A DNA stretch of 64,000 nt, from assembly GCF_040869045.1 (NCBI RefSeq), contig NC_090322.1, positions 191,827,477-191,891,476 on the forward strand, given 5' to 3'. The DNA comes from Eurosta solidaginis (taxonomy: Eukaryota; Arthropoda; Insecta; Diptera; Tephritidae). The position numbers and the translations under genes are program-made. The notes beneath the pieces are model-generated. The model saw nothing but the letters and a program-made list of their open reading frames with translations. It was not told the DNA's origin and searched no databases. Positions 12,023 to 21,999 of the stretch are shown here, in pieces; within the stretch, counting starts at the first letter, position 1, and the number at the start of each line of letters is the position of its first letter.

Positions 12023-12205
12023 CTAAATTTGGCCTATTTCTGCCCTACCCCTCTACACTTTTTCCTAATCTTTTTATTCACTCCTCCTTCCGTCATCTCC
12101 ATCTTCGTCTCATTCTATCTCTTTTTCAGTCTCCTTCTCTCTTTTCTCTTCTCTCAAGGTTTTCTCCTTCTTCTTCACCTCTTATTGCCAGTCCCAGAGG
12201 GTGGT

Positions 12206-12303
12206 ATGTATTTTGTTCCAGTCCCATTCCGAGTCTCAGTGCCAGTCCCACCCCAAGTCTCAGTCTCAGTCCCAGTCCTAGTCCTAATCCCAGTCCCAGT
12301 CCG
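12206..12303. repeat. CAGTCC-type minisatellite
   Basis: Imperfect hexamer runs (CAGTCC, CAGTCT, TAGTCC) follow a pyrimidine-rich tract at 12040-12180. Open frames across it read as Pro/Ser or Val/Pro dipeptides in all phases, so they are repeat artefacts. Confidence 0.8.
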
Positions 12304-12484
12304 CCTATGGTATACTTCCCGGAAAAAAGCATCGTAAATACTAATATAGGCAAATTTATATATGAAATTTCAGGCAAATCGAATAGGACGTATGTACATA
12401 AATAGGTATCTGGGTATTATTAATTCTTGTCTTTATTTCGGCTTCGCATGCATATTTATCAGTTTTGCCTGGTTGATGCGACTA

Positions 12485-13640
12485 AATCGAATATCACAAT
12501 GAACTTTAGAGCTCTCAGCAACAGCTTTCATTTGATATCCATAATACACACACATTCTAGGGGTATTTGATATCCATATTGTTTTGGCCTATATCTCGAG
12601 ACCCTAGTCACCTAGCGGCGTAAAACTTACTCTGTATTATAGCACACATCAACAGCTTCAATTTGATACCCATAATATAAAAAAACATTCTAGGTGTATC
12701 CGGGTCCATGTTTTGGCCTATATCTCGAGACCCTAGTCACCCAGAGGCGTAAAGCTTACTCTGTATTATAGCACACATCAACAGCTTCAATTTGATACCC
12801 ATAATATAAAAAAATATTCTAGGTGTATCCGGGTCCATGTTTTGGCCTATATCTCGAGACCCTAGTCACCCACAGGCGTATAACTTACTCTGTATTATAG
12901 CACACATCAACAGCTTCAATTTGATACCCATAATATAAAAAAACATTCTAGGTGTATCCGGGTCCATGTTTTGGCCTATATCTCGAGACCCTAGTCACCC
13001 AGAGGCGTAAAGCTTACTCTGTATTATAGCATACATCAACAGCTTCAATTTGATACCCATAATGTAAAAACACATTCTAGGTGTATCCGGGTCCACGTTT
13101 TGGGATATATCTCGAGACCCTAGCCTCCCAGTTGTATGAAAATTATCCTGTACTATAGCACTCATCAACAGCTTTCATTTGATACCCATATTGTATAAAC
13201 ACATTCTAGGGGTAACCGGGTCCACGTTTTGGGCTATATCTCGAGACCCTAGCCTCCCAGTTGTATGGAAATTATCCTGTACTATAGCACTAATCAACAG
13301 CTTTCATTTGATATCCATATTGTATAAACACATTCTAGGGGTATCCGGGTCCACGTTTTGGCCTATATCTCGAGACCCTAGTCACCCAGGGGTATGAAAA
13401 TTATCCTGTACTATAGCACTAATCAACAGCTTTCATTTGATATCCATATTGTATAAACACATTCTAGGGGTACCCGGGTCCACGTTTTGGCCTATATCTC
13501 GAGACCCTAGTCACCCAGGGGTATGAAAATTATCCTGTACTATAGCGCTCATCAACAGCTTTAATTTGATATCCATATTGTATAAACACATTCTAGGGGT
13601 ACCCGGGTCCACGTTTTGATCTCAAGACCCTAGGCACGTA
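12485..13640. repeat. Tandem array, nine 129-bp units
   Basis: CTCGAG within TATATCTCGAGACCCTAG recurs at 12595, 12724, 12853, 12982, 13111, 13240, 13369 and 13498, exactly 129 bp apart each time. A ninth, mutated site (CTCAAG) lies at 13621. Units also contain CATTCTAGG and CAACAGCTTCAATTTGATA. On the minus strand the unit (GTGGACCCGGGTACCCCTAG, AATGTGTTTATACAATATGG) is recognisably similar to the internal units of repeat E. Confidence 0.95.
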
Positions 13641-13943
13641 GCGAAAAAAAGGTAGACGTTGGCCGATTCTCAGACCTACCCAATATGCTCACTAAATTTC
13701 ATAAGAATCGGTTCAGCCGTTTCGGAGGAGTTCAGCCTCTAAAACCGTGACAGAAGAATTTTATATATTAGATGAATATGGTGAAAAACCAAAGCCCAAT
13801 ATGTAAAGTTTGCCACGAGATTTAGAGGCCGTGTTTGCTGGAAACTATTACTCACCGCAGTTCAGATCTACCTTTACGCATTAGAAAATCACTTACTAAA
13901 AAGGATTGGTTAGTGAACTTTTTTTAAATATCCTTTTTTTCAG

Positions 13944-14176
13944 AAAATCGCTTAACGGTACAAAGTGTCGAAGACACTCTCAATGAACTATCCAATGTCG
14001 TAAAGAAGTCGGACATCATCCATGGCGAAGGCAGTGTGACCGATCGCGCGGAACACACCAGCGAAGTCATGCGCGATGTTCAATTGCTGAAAATGAACCA
14101 CGAATTAATGTCAAAAGTTTTTCAACAAAGTTCGTTAATGGGATTTTTCAGTGAGCAAATCTACCAAAATGCAATT
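13944..14176 (+). CDS. Nse4: Nse4 internal exon (Smc5/6 complex kleisin)
   Basis: The exon is bounded by a CTTTTTTTCAG acceptor (ends 13943) and a GTGAGA donor at 14177. It enters with two bases of a split codon and exits in phase 0, encoding NRLTVQSVEDTLNELSNVV, KKSDIIHGEGSVTDRAEHTS and then EVMRDVQLLKMNHELMSKVF and beyond. This Ser/Thr- and Asp-rich helical region matches the N-terminal half of Nse4/EID proteins, the kleisin that bridges the Smc5 and Smc6 heads in chromatin repair. About 80 upstream residues are expected. Their exon(s) were not found between 1 and 13.9 kb and may lie upstream of the window. Confidence 0.85.
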
Positions 14177-14250
14177 GTGAGACAAAAATTTTATATGTGT
14201 GTGTCTCTCACAATGCTGAACACCTACATCTATATTTTCTTAATATTCAG

Positions 14251-14418
14251 CGTCAAACCGTAGCTCGGCAAGGCGATGATGACTGGACACCTTTCACAGA
14301 GATTGCATGCAACATAGCGCGCATGGCACGAGCCAAATCCACAATGCTTGGCGCATATAAAGTGGAGTTAAAGGAACGAGCCGTGAAAGAACGACAACAA
14401 CGTAGAAAAGCTGAACAG
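14251..14418 (+). CDS. Nse4: Nse4 internal exon
   Basis: A 74-bp intron separates this from the previous exon (acceptor TTAATATTCAG ending 14250). The exon is exactly 56 codons, phase 0 at both ends, with donor GTAGGC at 14419. It encodes DDDWTPFTEIACNIARMARA and KSTMLGAYKVELKERAVKER, then a basic QQRRKAEQ. The WxxF/L helix before the linker is characteristic of the central Nse4 kleisin region. The following exon is 47,969 bp downstream; the phases agree. Confidence 0.88.
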
Positions 14419-14430
14419 GTAGGCAGATAA

Positions 14431-15166
14431 TAAAAGTCAGTAGTTAAGGTTAGAATAAAATGGTGAACACTCACCCTTCCCCCTACATTTAGATTACATG
14501 AGTCAAGTTAATTTTTGAAATTAAGGACCTATCAATATTTACTATAGGAAACAAAAGCCGGCGTCGATCCATTCCTTCATTTTCTCCCGTCCGTCATCCC
14601 TTTATACAGCAATTAAAAGCTATACAGATTCTACGCTGAAGCAACTACGCTGTTTATCGAACCCAAAATAAATGCAGGTCAGCTCTGAGCAGAGCTGAGT
14701 GGAGCCGCTCTCAGAAATAAATATAACAAGCTGGTGTGACTCAGAGCAAACATCTTATAAAACACTTTTCAGGAAAACTTTCGAAACAACGGACACGTGA
14801 CTAATTTCAATGCTATACTTCGATAGCCGACCGTGTGCGTCGCCATATTGAACATCCTGTCAGGCAGTTGACGGATAAGATATCACACTTGTTTTACACA
14901 CGATGACCAATAAAGCTTATATTTACTCGGAAAAAGGACAAATCTTTCAAGACAATACAAATGCAATATACAACCAGCTGAATGCGTGATTATGAGATTT
15001 AGTTACCAAGTTACGCGAACTCGAATTGACTTTGTGCTAATTCTATACGATATCATGACAACATTGATACCAGTCCAAAAATCGGAAATCAAAAACTTTG
15101 CTCAATGTCATTCCCAAGATCATGAAAAATGACCATGGACCGCTCGAAAGCGGGGATCTATATTAT
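14431..15166. other. Intronic sequence, one short repeat
   Basis: No coding frame. 14845-14893 (GCCATATTGAACATCCTGTC with AGGCAGTTGAC and GATAAGATATCACACTT) has a near-identical copy at 23652-23702 in the same orientation, so it belongs to an unclassified repeat. Confidence 0.5.
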
Positions 15167-15695
15167 TGTAATGAATTTTTGGGAAATTTCGCTTATTTGA
15201 AACCTGCTCACGTTCGAATCGCCGATTTGTCGAATAAATAACTCCAATATTCTGTATTGCAAAATGATTTTTATTAGACTACTTTGGGAGTAGTACAATT
15301 ATACATCACAATTATACTGCACTTCGCAACTAATAACGTGTTTAAATCAAACTGATTACTTACTACTCAGCTTGCGCTGCTTTTATACTCTCGGTTTCCT
15401 CGTTCACCCATTTCTCCTAAGGTCTAGTAATTTCGCGAACAGTTGTATCTCATGCTTGGTGATCAGCTATATACATGTATATATGTAGTTTATAGCCATA
15501 TGCGTGTGTATGTGTGAGTAACTACTTCGGCTGATGACTACATGAGTGTGTGTGAGATATATCTTCGTCGCCTCTATGTACATATGTGTATAAATGATGA
15601 TTGATGTGTTCATGTACACAAGTGTAGATTGCTTTAATGTTTTTGTTGTTGTGCCTTTATTTACTAACAGCTTAGTGATGCTGAAATTCGCCACA
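15167..15695 (-). repeat. Gypsy 3' LTR, 529 bp
   Basis: On the minus strand it starts TGTGGCGAATTTCAGCATC directly after the polypurine tract GGTGGAGGGCAG and ends at the degenerate TTACA (expected TAACA). The region CGAATAAATAACTCCAATAT followed by TGTATTGCAAAATG is shared with the LTR pieces at 19709-19856, 32697-32806 and 63518-63780. Confidence 0.85.
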
Positions 15696-15730
15696 CTGCC
15701 CTCCACCTAAGTCGGATCGTCCCAATCAGA

Positions 15731-16083
15731 CTAATTTTCTGATCTAAACGCTGCCAGCCTTTCCAAATGACCCACTTTCATTTTGTTTCGTGGTTTGCCA
15801 ATGGTTTGTATGCGGTAAACTACATCGTTGATCCGTTTTACAACTTTGTATGGGCCTTCCCAATTATTTGGGTGTCCTCTCCAGTGGCTGTACGCAATCT
15901 TGCTCCATGTAATGGTTTTATATTTTTGTTGACTAAATCCGATCGAATAATGGAATGGGATGCGCCCGTATCTACAGTCAGTAGACGTTCCTTTCCATCC
16001 ACATGTCCTCCGACAGTAAGATTGCTCCATCTTCTTCCAATCTGCGAGATAGTGATTATGGGGCATTCAATTGCGAGAGCCAA
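15731..16083 (-). pseudogene. Gypsy Pol remnant: protease joined to integrase C-terminus
   Basis: One frame (16083 to 15838) reads LLTVDTGASHSIIRSDLV, the retropepsin active site with catalytic D-T-G, followed by GARLRTATGEDTQIIGKAHT. An overlapping frame (to 15731) reads WEGPYKVVKRINDVVYRIQT then RNKMKVGHLERLAAF, the GPY/F module at the end of gypsy integrases. Everything normally between them is missing. The frames do not align, so the remnant makes no functional Pol. Confidence 0.85.
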
Positions 16084-16189
16084 CTATTACCCCTTGCGGC
16101 TGACTCGCTTTAGTTAAACGATGGAGTGGTCTTGGAGATTTGCTCATCTGCTTCATCTCTGCGTTTACGGCCACCCACATTGTGGGAAC

Positions 16190-17172
16190 TATTAGACTTG
16201 GTACTGCAATAACGTGCAATGTGCGCTGGCTTACCACACTTAAATCATTTGACGGAACCATCGTTTTTCTGCTGCTTTCCTTTTAATGCTTCCAAAATTG
16301 TGTCTACCCAGTCTGGCTTTTCCACCTCCACGCGATGAGCTTTGTATGCGGGCTTACTCAAAAGTGACGCTGTTTCCTGAGTCAGTGCATGGGATACCGT
16401 TTCAGCAAATGTTGGTTTTGGATCGCATATGTAGCTCGTTTCATTTCGACATCCCGTATTCCATTTAAAAAGCTCTGAATTTTAACCCTCTCGGTGTATT
16501 CCACGGGTGCGTCCGCATTTGCGAAAGGAGCCAATCTTTCAACATCCGAAGCAAACTCCTGCAAAGTCTCATTAGCTTTTTGGTAGCGGTTTTGCAGCTC
16601 TATTTGGTATATCTGCTTCCTGTGTTCGCTTCCGTATCGCCTCTCTAGAGCTATCATCAATGTTTCGTAGTTGTTCTGCTCTCCCTCGGGAATAGTATAT
16701 AAGATTTCAGCAGCAGATCCTTTCATTGCTGCGAATAGTGCAGCAACTTTATCTTCAGCATTCCAGTTGTTCACTGTTGCGGTCTTCTCAAACTTAAGCT
16801 TAAACAGCTGGAAAGGAACAGAACCGTCAAAGGGTGGTGTTTGGATTACTCGCTGAAACTGCTTGGCAATTTAGTTGCAATTCCTGTATACGACCTCAAT
16901 GTTTCAATCTCGGCATCCATTTTGTCCTCGAGTTGTAAAAATTTTTTATCCTGCCCCTCCAACTTCGAGGAAATACGTCCTTCTTGCTCTTCCAGATGCG
17001 CAGAGATCTGCGATGATATTTGTGCTGAAATTTGCGCCGATATTTCGGATATTCGTGCCTCTTGTGCTTCAATCTTGGATGTAATCTGTGTCGACATTTC
17101 TGAAATAGGCGTTTCTTGTGTTTCTTGTGTTGATGTTATGCGTGTCTCCAGCGATTCCAGTTGGGATGTCAT
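16190..17172 (-). pseudogene. Gypsy Gag, middle and zinc-knuckle part
   Basis: 17172-16846 encodes a coiled-coil-like run of repeated E-x-R-I-S/T motifs (QLESLETRITSTQETQE, ARISEISAQISAQISSQISA). 16774-16382 encodes a Gag capsid-like helical domain (NNWNAEDKVAALFAAMKGSA, ETLMIALERRYGSEHRKQIY, LQEFASDVERLAPFA). Near 16250-16205 a CCHC knuckle can be read, KCGKPAHIARYC, with the first Cys replaced by a TGA stop. The frame breaks in several places, so the Gag is inactive. Confidence 0.85.
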
Positions 17173-17186
17173 ATATGTCTTCTGCT

Positions 17187-19324
17187 GTTATTGTTGTTGT
17201 AGCAGTGCTTCGCCCCATCCAATAGGTGCGACCGATCCCTAATTGTCATCAATATCCTCTAACGGGAGTTCAAGGAAACTTGCTATTTCAACAGGGGTGG
17301 ACCATAATGAGAGAGGTGTTAGAGGCGTTGGTTCCACATTACAATTAAAGATATGGTTGGTATCATGTGGGGACACATTGCAAGCGGGGCATACATTTTG
17401 TATGTCGGGGTTGATTCTGGATAGGTAAGAGTTTAACCTGTTACAGTATACAGATCGAAGTTGAGCTAGAGTTACTCGCGTTTCCCTAGGGAGTATGCGT
17501 TCCTCTTCCGCAAGTTTTGGGTACTGTTCTTTGAGTACTGGATTCACCGGACAATTCCCGACATAAAGGTCCGACGCCTGTTTATGGAGTTCGCTAAGGA
17601 CGTGCTTGTGTTTTTTGGCTTCATACGGCTGAGTTCTCAGGTGCCGGATTTCCTCATAATGCTTACGGAGATTACTCCTTCAGCCCCTGGGCGGTGTTGG
17701 CTCATCAATCAGATGTCTGTTGGAATGCGCAGATTTCTGGGTATTCAACAGGAACTGCTTGATTAGCATCTCATTTCTCTCCCTGATGGGGAATATTTTC
17801 GCCTCATTATGTATATGGTGTTCTGCAGGCATGCTTAACCAACGAAACGATATCATTTCGTTACGATAATCAACGTTAATAAACGAAACGAAGTCATTTC
17901 GTTTCGTTTATTAACGTTAAGATCGTCAAATTAACGAAATGATTTCGTTTCGTTTTCTGCCATATCAAAACGAAATCAAATCGTTTATGTTGATTATTAA
18001 TTTCAAACTATGCTGGCAAAGCTGATTGATGGCGGAGTCATTACAGGTGAAAGCATTATCCAAGCTGATTGCAACTTTTCTCATGAATTTTGACAGTACG
18101 AACATTTCTCAGAGTATTTTTGACATTACCACCAACGAATTACACAAACAAATTACATAGAGTTTGTGTGTGTATGTGCGCTCGTTGTTGCCACCTTACG
18201 GCTTCACCATGGCTATAGCATTGCCAGCACAATTCAAACATAAAGTATCACGTTTTCGTTAACGTTTTTAACGTTAACGAAAGCTTTTCGTTTCGGTTAA
18301 AAACGAGATACAATTTATCTTGATAATTTCTTTATCGATAATATTTCGAAGTGTTTCAACGGAAACGGTGGAAATTTTTTGATAAACGATTAGCTTAACG
18401 TTAAGGTGCATCCCTGGTGTTCTGGGGACATAAGAAGACAGCCCGTGGCGGTTCTGAGGGCAGTATTTTGGCAGGCCTGTAGCTTCTTCCAGTGAGTGGT
18501 CTTTAGGATTGGCGACCATATCGGGGACGCGTAGCATGCAATCGGCTGGCCAATTGCTTTGTATGTGGTAATGAGCGTTTCTTTGTCTTTTCCCCAAGTA
18601 CTGCCAGCAAGAAAGTTGAGTATTTTATTACGTATCTGAATTTTCGGTAAATTGTGGCTGCATGCTCACCAAAATGTAGGTCCTGATCAAACGTCACACC
18701 CAAGATTTTGGGGCGTAGGACAGTCGGTAGCGTAGTGCCATCGACGTGGATGTTCAAATGGTCGACATTTGGGACGTCTATGTTGTAAATAAGGCTGCGG
18801 AGGATTTAGTCGGTGATAATGCCAGGTTTCGCGAAGTGAAAAAACTGGAGAGATCAGGGAGGTAGCCGTTTATTCTGTTGCAAAGCTCATCGATCTGTGG
18901 GCCTGGGCCTGTGGCTATTATTGTGCAGTCATCGGCGTAGGAAACGATAGTAACTCCTGGCGGCGAAGGTAGCTTTGATATGTAGAAGTTAAACAAAAGT
19001 GGGGATAGGACACCATCCTGTGGCACCCCTTGTTTAATTCTTCTTGGTTTTGATGTTGCGTTTCTAAATTGCACCGACTCCTGCCGGCCACCCAGATAAT
19101 TTGCGGTCCACCTTTTAAGACATGGGGGAAGGGTAGACCATTCCAGGTCTTGCAGTAACGTGCCATGGTTAACCGTATCTAAAGCTTTTGATAGGTCTAG
19201 CGCAACGAGTACTGTTCTATGGTGGGGGTTTCGATTTAAACCGCAATTTATCTGGGTGCTAATGGCATTTAGCGCGGTGGTGGTGTAATGGAGTTTTCTA
19301 AAGCCATGCTGATGACAGGCTAGC
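17187..19324 (-). mobile_element. 5'-truncated jockey-like LINE inserted in gypsy gag
   Basis: It is bounded by TCTTCTGCT direct copies (17178-17186 and 19325-19333). Minus-strand translation gives the same protein as the element at 41426-45484: QASVQFRN-type fingers, KQGVPQ(D)GVLSPLLFN, VSYADDCTII, then the C-terminal TLAQLRS...RLNSYLSRINPDIQNVCPAC and LPLEDIDDN. The 3' end carries a short CAA-type tail (reads TGTTATTGTTGTTG on +). A 591-bp MITE interrupts it at 17826-18416, and several frameshifts are present. Confidence 0.9.
17826..18416. mobile_element. hAT-type MITE V, copy 1 (591 bp)
   Basis: The ends are CAGGCATGC... and ...GCATCCCTG, a short imperfect terminal inverted repeat of the hAT CAGSG kind. 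It is flanked by an exact 8-bp duplication, GTGTTCTG (17818-17825 and 18417-18424); the empty site GGTGTTCTGGGG is visible in the intact LINE at 42060. Subterminal regions hold repeated palindromic ACGAAATGATTTCGTTTCG motifs. There is no ORF. Copy 2 at 26521-27111 has the same length and differs at only one position that I could see. Confidence 0.95.
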
Positions 19325-19333
19325 TCTTCTGCT

Positions 19334-19652
19334 CTTCCAGTTGAGATGTTATACGTGTATCCTGCGATTCCAGTTGGGATGCCACAGTCGGTGTTTGTGC
19401 AGATATTGCAGCAAATATCATGTTCAAGTCTGTGGTCGTCACTGCCTGCGGTGTTTCGTTTTTTTCTTCCATTCTTGTTGTTGTCTCGTCGCTAAAAGGA
19501 TGAAAGACATACTCTTCAACATTGATTCCTTCTGTCTCCATAACTTCCATTAGTCGTGTTTGTAGCTCGGATTTCTTTTCAGTAGTATTCAATCCACGGG
19601 TTTCCAACTCTCTTTCCAGTTGCTGGATCTTCAATTCACTCAACTTGGTCAT
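19334..19652 (-). pseudogene. Gypsy Gag N-terminus with SAP domain
   Basis: ATG at 19652. Residues 1-40 (KLSELKIQQLERELETRG, LNTTEKKSELQTRLMEVME) have the helix-turn-helix spacing and Leu/Gly/Lys pattern of a SAP motif, a DNA/chromatin-binding fold. A Glu-rich linker follows, then DTRITSQLEEQ coiled-coil units that continue beyond the LINE insertion at 17172. A second copy of this region is at 32310-32690. The SAP call is by pattern and was not tested against a profile. Confidence 0.75.
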
Positions 19653-19708
19653 GTCCTTGTGCTCTGCAACTCCGGAATTTATTCAACAATTCCTCTTCTG
19701 ACACCAAT

Positions 19709-19856
19709 TGTTACGAATTTTGGGAAATTCAGCGTATTTGAAACCTTCTACTAACGTTCGAATCGCTGAACTGTCGAATAAATAACTCAAATATTCTGTA
19801 TTGCAAAATGGACTTTATTACACTACTTTGGGAGTAGTACAATTATACTGCACAAG
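19709..19856 (-). repeat. Gypsy 5' LTR, truncated by a MITE
   Basis: Starts (plus reading) TGTTACGAATTTTGGGAAATTC and matches the other LTR copies up to ATTATACTGCAC. There the sequence changes abruptly to AAGGGCCAGTTAATGG, the end of the MITE that follows. Confidence 0.8.
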
Positions 19857-20253
19857 GGCCAGTTAATGGTGACATAAGCATAACCAAATAAAACAGCTGA
19901 TCGAACCTACCTTATGGAAATCAATGTAATCGATTAATGGTGCCATACCATAACGCTAACGCCATAACCATACCATAGCCAATCAATTGGTTTTTGGTTT
20001 CTCGCCATATCCATAACCTAAAAATATTTGAGTTGGTGAATTTAATAACTTTTTGATTTTATTCATTGTTTTGGATACGTTATGACCAAGAGACTTAGTT
20101 TTTTTTTTTTTGTGGAATTTGTTTTTAATTTTTTGCGTCTTCTTCATTTTTATGAAATTTTCACGATTTTTAGGTTAAGGCACATTGGGAGATGGTTATG
20201 GATATGGGTATGGTTACGACTATGGCGTTAGGGTTATGGAAGTTTAATTGGCC
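19857..20253. mobile_element. MITE Y, 397-bp version
   Basis: Ends AAGGGCCAGTTAATGGTGAC and (reverse complemented) AAGGGCCAATTAAACTTCC form a terminal inverted repeat. The interior has CAGCTGATCGAACCTACC and CAATTGGTTTTTGGTTTCTC. Related sequence occurs at 25620-25930 and 37541-37950. No ORF; the superfamily is not assigned. Confidence 0.7.
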
Positions 20254-20330
20254 CTTAATGCGAATACATATATTAACATATTGCTGCGTTCCAATGAAAA
20301 CCAATCTCGTTGTTAATCGCCGGAGCCCTT

Positions 20331-21383
20331 CCCTACAAGAAACGCTGATAGTTTTACTAATACACTCACACTTGTAATTGACAATGCTGATCCTGCGATG
20401 ACGTAAACATTGATACTCAAATTTATGTATGTTCCTTTGTTCGCTCACGCATGTCCGCATGTTCCCAACGACAGCCTATAATCATGAAAAAGGACTCAAA
20501 CTGGGAAAGCTTCGGACACCTGGTACAGAACAAAAGAACGTACAGCAGATACCATTATGCATGTGAGACAGATACATAATTCTCAACGGAATTTTATGTA
20601 TGCGAGAACAGTTTATCCGATTTAATCATGTTGTGACTACTGACTGTCATATGACAATCAAATGATTATCACGGTTGTTTTGTTATTTTTTAAATTCCGC
20701 CATTTTCAACCGAAGAAAACCATATAAAAAATAAGTTTAAAAAATGAAAAAGAGAGCATTTCAAAGCTCCATGCTAAAAGAAAAAATCGAAAATAATATT
20801 GAAAAACACAAAAAGCTGTCGGAATGTATGGGGCGCACTCAAAAATTTGATACCCGAAAAAGAATAGTGGTTAGTGGTGATTCATTTTTAAATGTGTTTC
20901 CGCATGAATTTCTGAATTTAAATTGAACATTCTGAACTCGAATTCTTATAAAACTATTTATTTTCAACAAATAAAAAACACGTATGCTTTTATCACGTAC
21001 AAAATTAAAAACGTAATGAAATAAAGTAAATAAAAAGCATTGTTTCATTTTTGGCGGAATATAACAATGGTCAGTTATGATAGTATAACAGTCAAACCTG
21101 ATATCTACAGTAAACTATCATTTATGACACTTTTTGATAGTTAGAGTGTCAGCACTGATCCAGGAAAAGGAATGAGAGTGAGCAGTACGGCTATATACTT
21201 AATCAGTAGGCCATGTTGGTGTACAAGAAGGAGACAAAAACTCACACGTACACGGTTGTTTACATCACATTTGCGCAAGTCCCCTTAAGTTCGTGATAGA
21301 AAGTTTGTATGAGGCGCTGATCGTTAGGTTGACATTGCTGAAAATCAGATGATAGTCATATGATAGTCAGTATTCTTGTAGGG
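20331..21383. mobile_element. TIR element Z, copy 1 (1,053 bp)
   Basis: It begins CCCTACAAGAAACGCTGATAG and ends CTATCA/GTATTCTTGTAGGG-like, so the termini are inverted CCCTACAAGAA. It contains a 60-codon frame (20744-20926; KLSECMGRTQKFDTRKR) that is conserved in the inverted copy at 25931-27976. No transposase domain is recognised. The CCCTACAAGAA end resembles CACTA/EnSpm termini, which is only suggestive. Confidence 0.8.
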
Positions 21384-21999
21384 TTATCAAGGTGATACCT
21401 CGTGTTCCAATGAACAGTGATCCAGATACCGATCAAAATTTAACATGCAAATGCAACAACAATGTGATCCATATGGATCAATTAACAACGAGATTGACTG
21501 AATTTTGTGTGGGTTAGTGCAGTCGGGTGGCTTCGTGACACACGCATTTTTTGTCGGCTACACGTTGATGAAAATCAAAAATTTTTGATTTTTTCATTTG
21601 ACGCTTGCTTATTTGATAGTCGCGGAGTGTGACTGACAAAACAGCAGTGTTGTATTTAGTTTGTGTTTACATTCAAAATGAACAAATGCGCGGAAGAACA
21701 GCAATTCATATTAAAATTTATTGAAAATTATCAATGTATTGCGTTTTGCGTACAAGCTTTTCGTCCACAATTTCTTTTTATCTCTCTTTTTCCTTTTTAT
21801 TTAATACAACGGCTTTAGTTGCAAGTAAAAAAAATCATCATCTAATGACGACATATTCACGTAAGGAATGATAAATGGATTTTTTCATTTTGTACCAAAC
21901 GAGGGAAAAAATTTTACCAAATCATCCAAAAATGTACCAAAAGTCTTCGGATGTGAATTTGAACCAAACTAGAGCTATATCCTGCTTCTTTATCCAAAA
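21384..21999. other. Repeat fragments, no gene
   Basis: 21409-21500 (CAGTGATCCAGATACCGATC, AATTTAACATGCAAATGC) matches one arm of the hairpin at 28018-28160. The rest is AT-rich without a supported feature. Confidence 0.5.

Larger units (their letters stand above)
11994..13772 (-). mobile_element. Helitron (non-autonomous) with minisatellite core
   Basis: On the minus strand it begins TCTAATATATAAAATTC after a host A and ends CTAG before a host T, fitting Helitron rules (5' TC, 3' CTRR, insertion between A and T). Seven bases before the CTAG is a hairpin, GGCAGA-6nt-TCTGCC (12005-12022). No Rep/helicase ORF is present. The centre is a tandem array of 129-bp units, and a CAGTCC-type minisatellite lies near the 3' end. 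Internal tandem repeats are known in fly DINE-1/Helentron elements. Confidence 0.8.
15167..19856 (-). mobile_element. Ty3/gypsy LTR retrotransposon, deleted and invaded
   Basis: Minus-strand order: 5' LTR (19709-19856, truncated), primer-binding region after TAACA (TGGTGTCAGAAG), Gag (split by a LINE at 17187-19324), zinc knuckle, aspartic protease, then directly the integrase C-terminal GPY module, a polypurine tract (GGTGGAGGGCAG) and the 3' LTR (15167-15695). Reverse transcriptase, RNase H and the integrase core are absent, so an internal deletion joined protease to the integrase tail. Related pieces are at 32310-32806 and 63518. Confidence 0.88.

Noticed and set aside
12013..12405. 130-codon Pro/Ser-rich frame and overlapping frames
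   Set aside because: All three phases and the opposite strand stay open because of the pyrimidine tract and CAGTCC repeat inside the Helitron.
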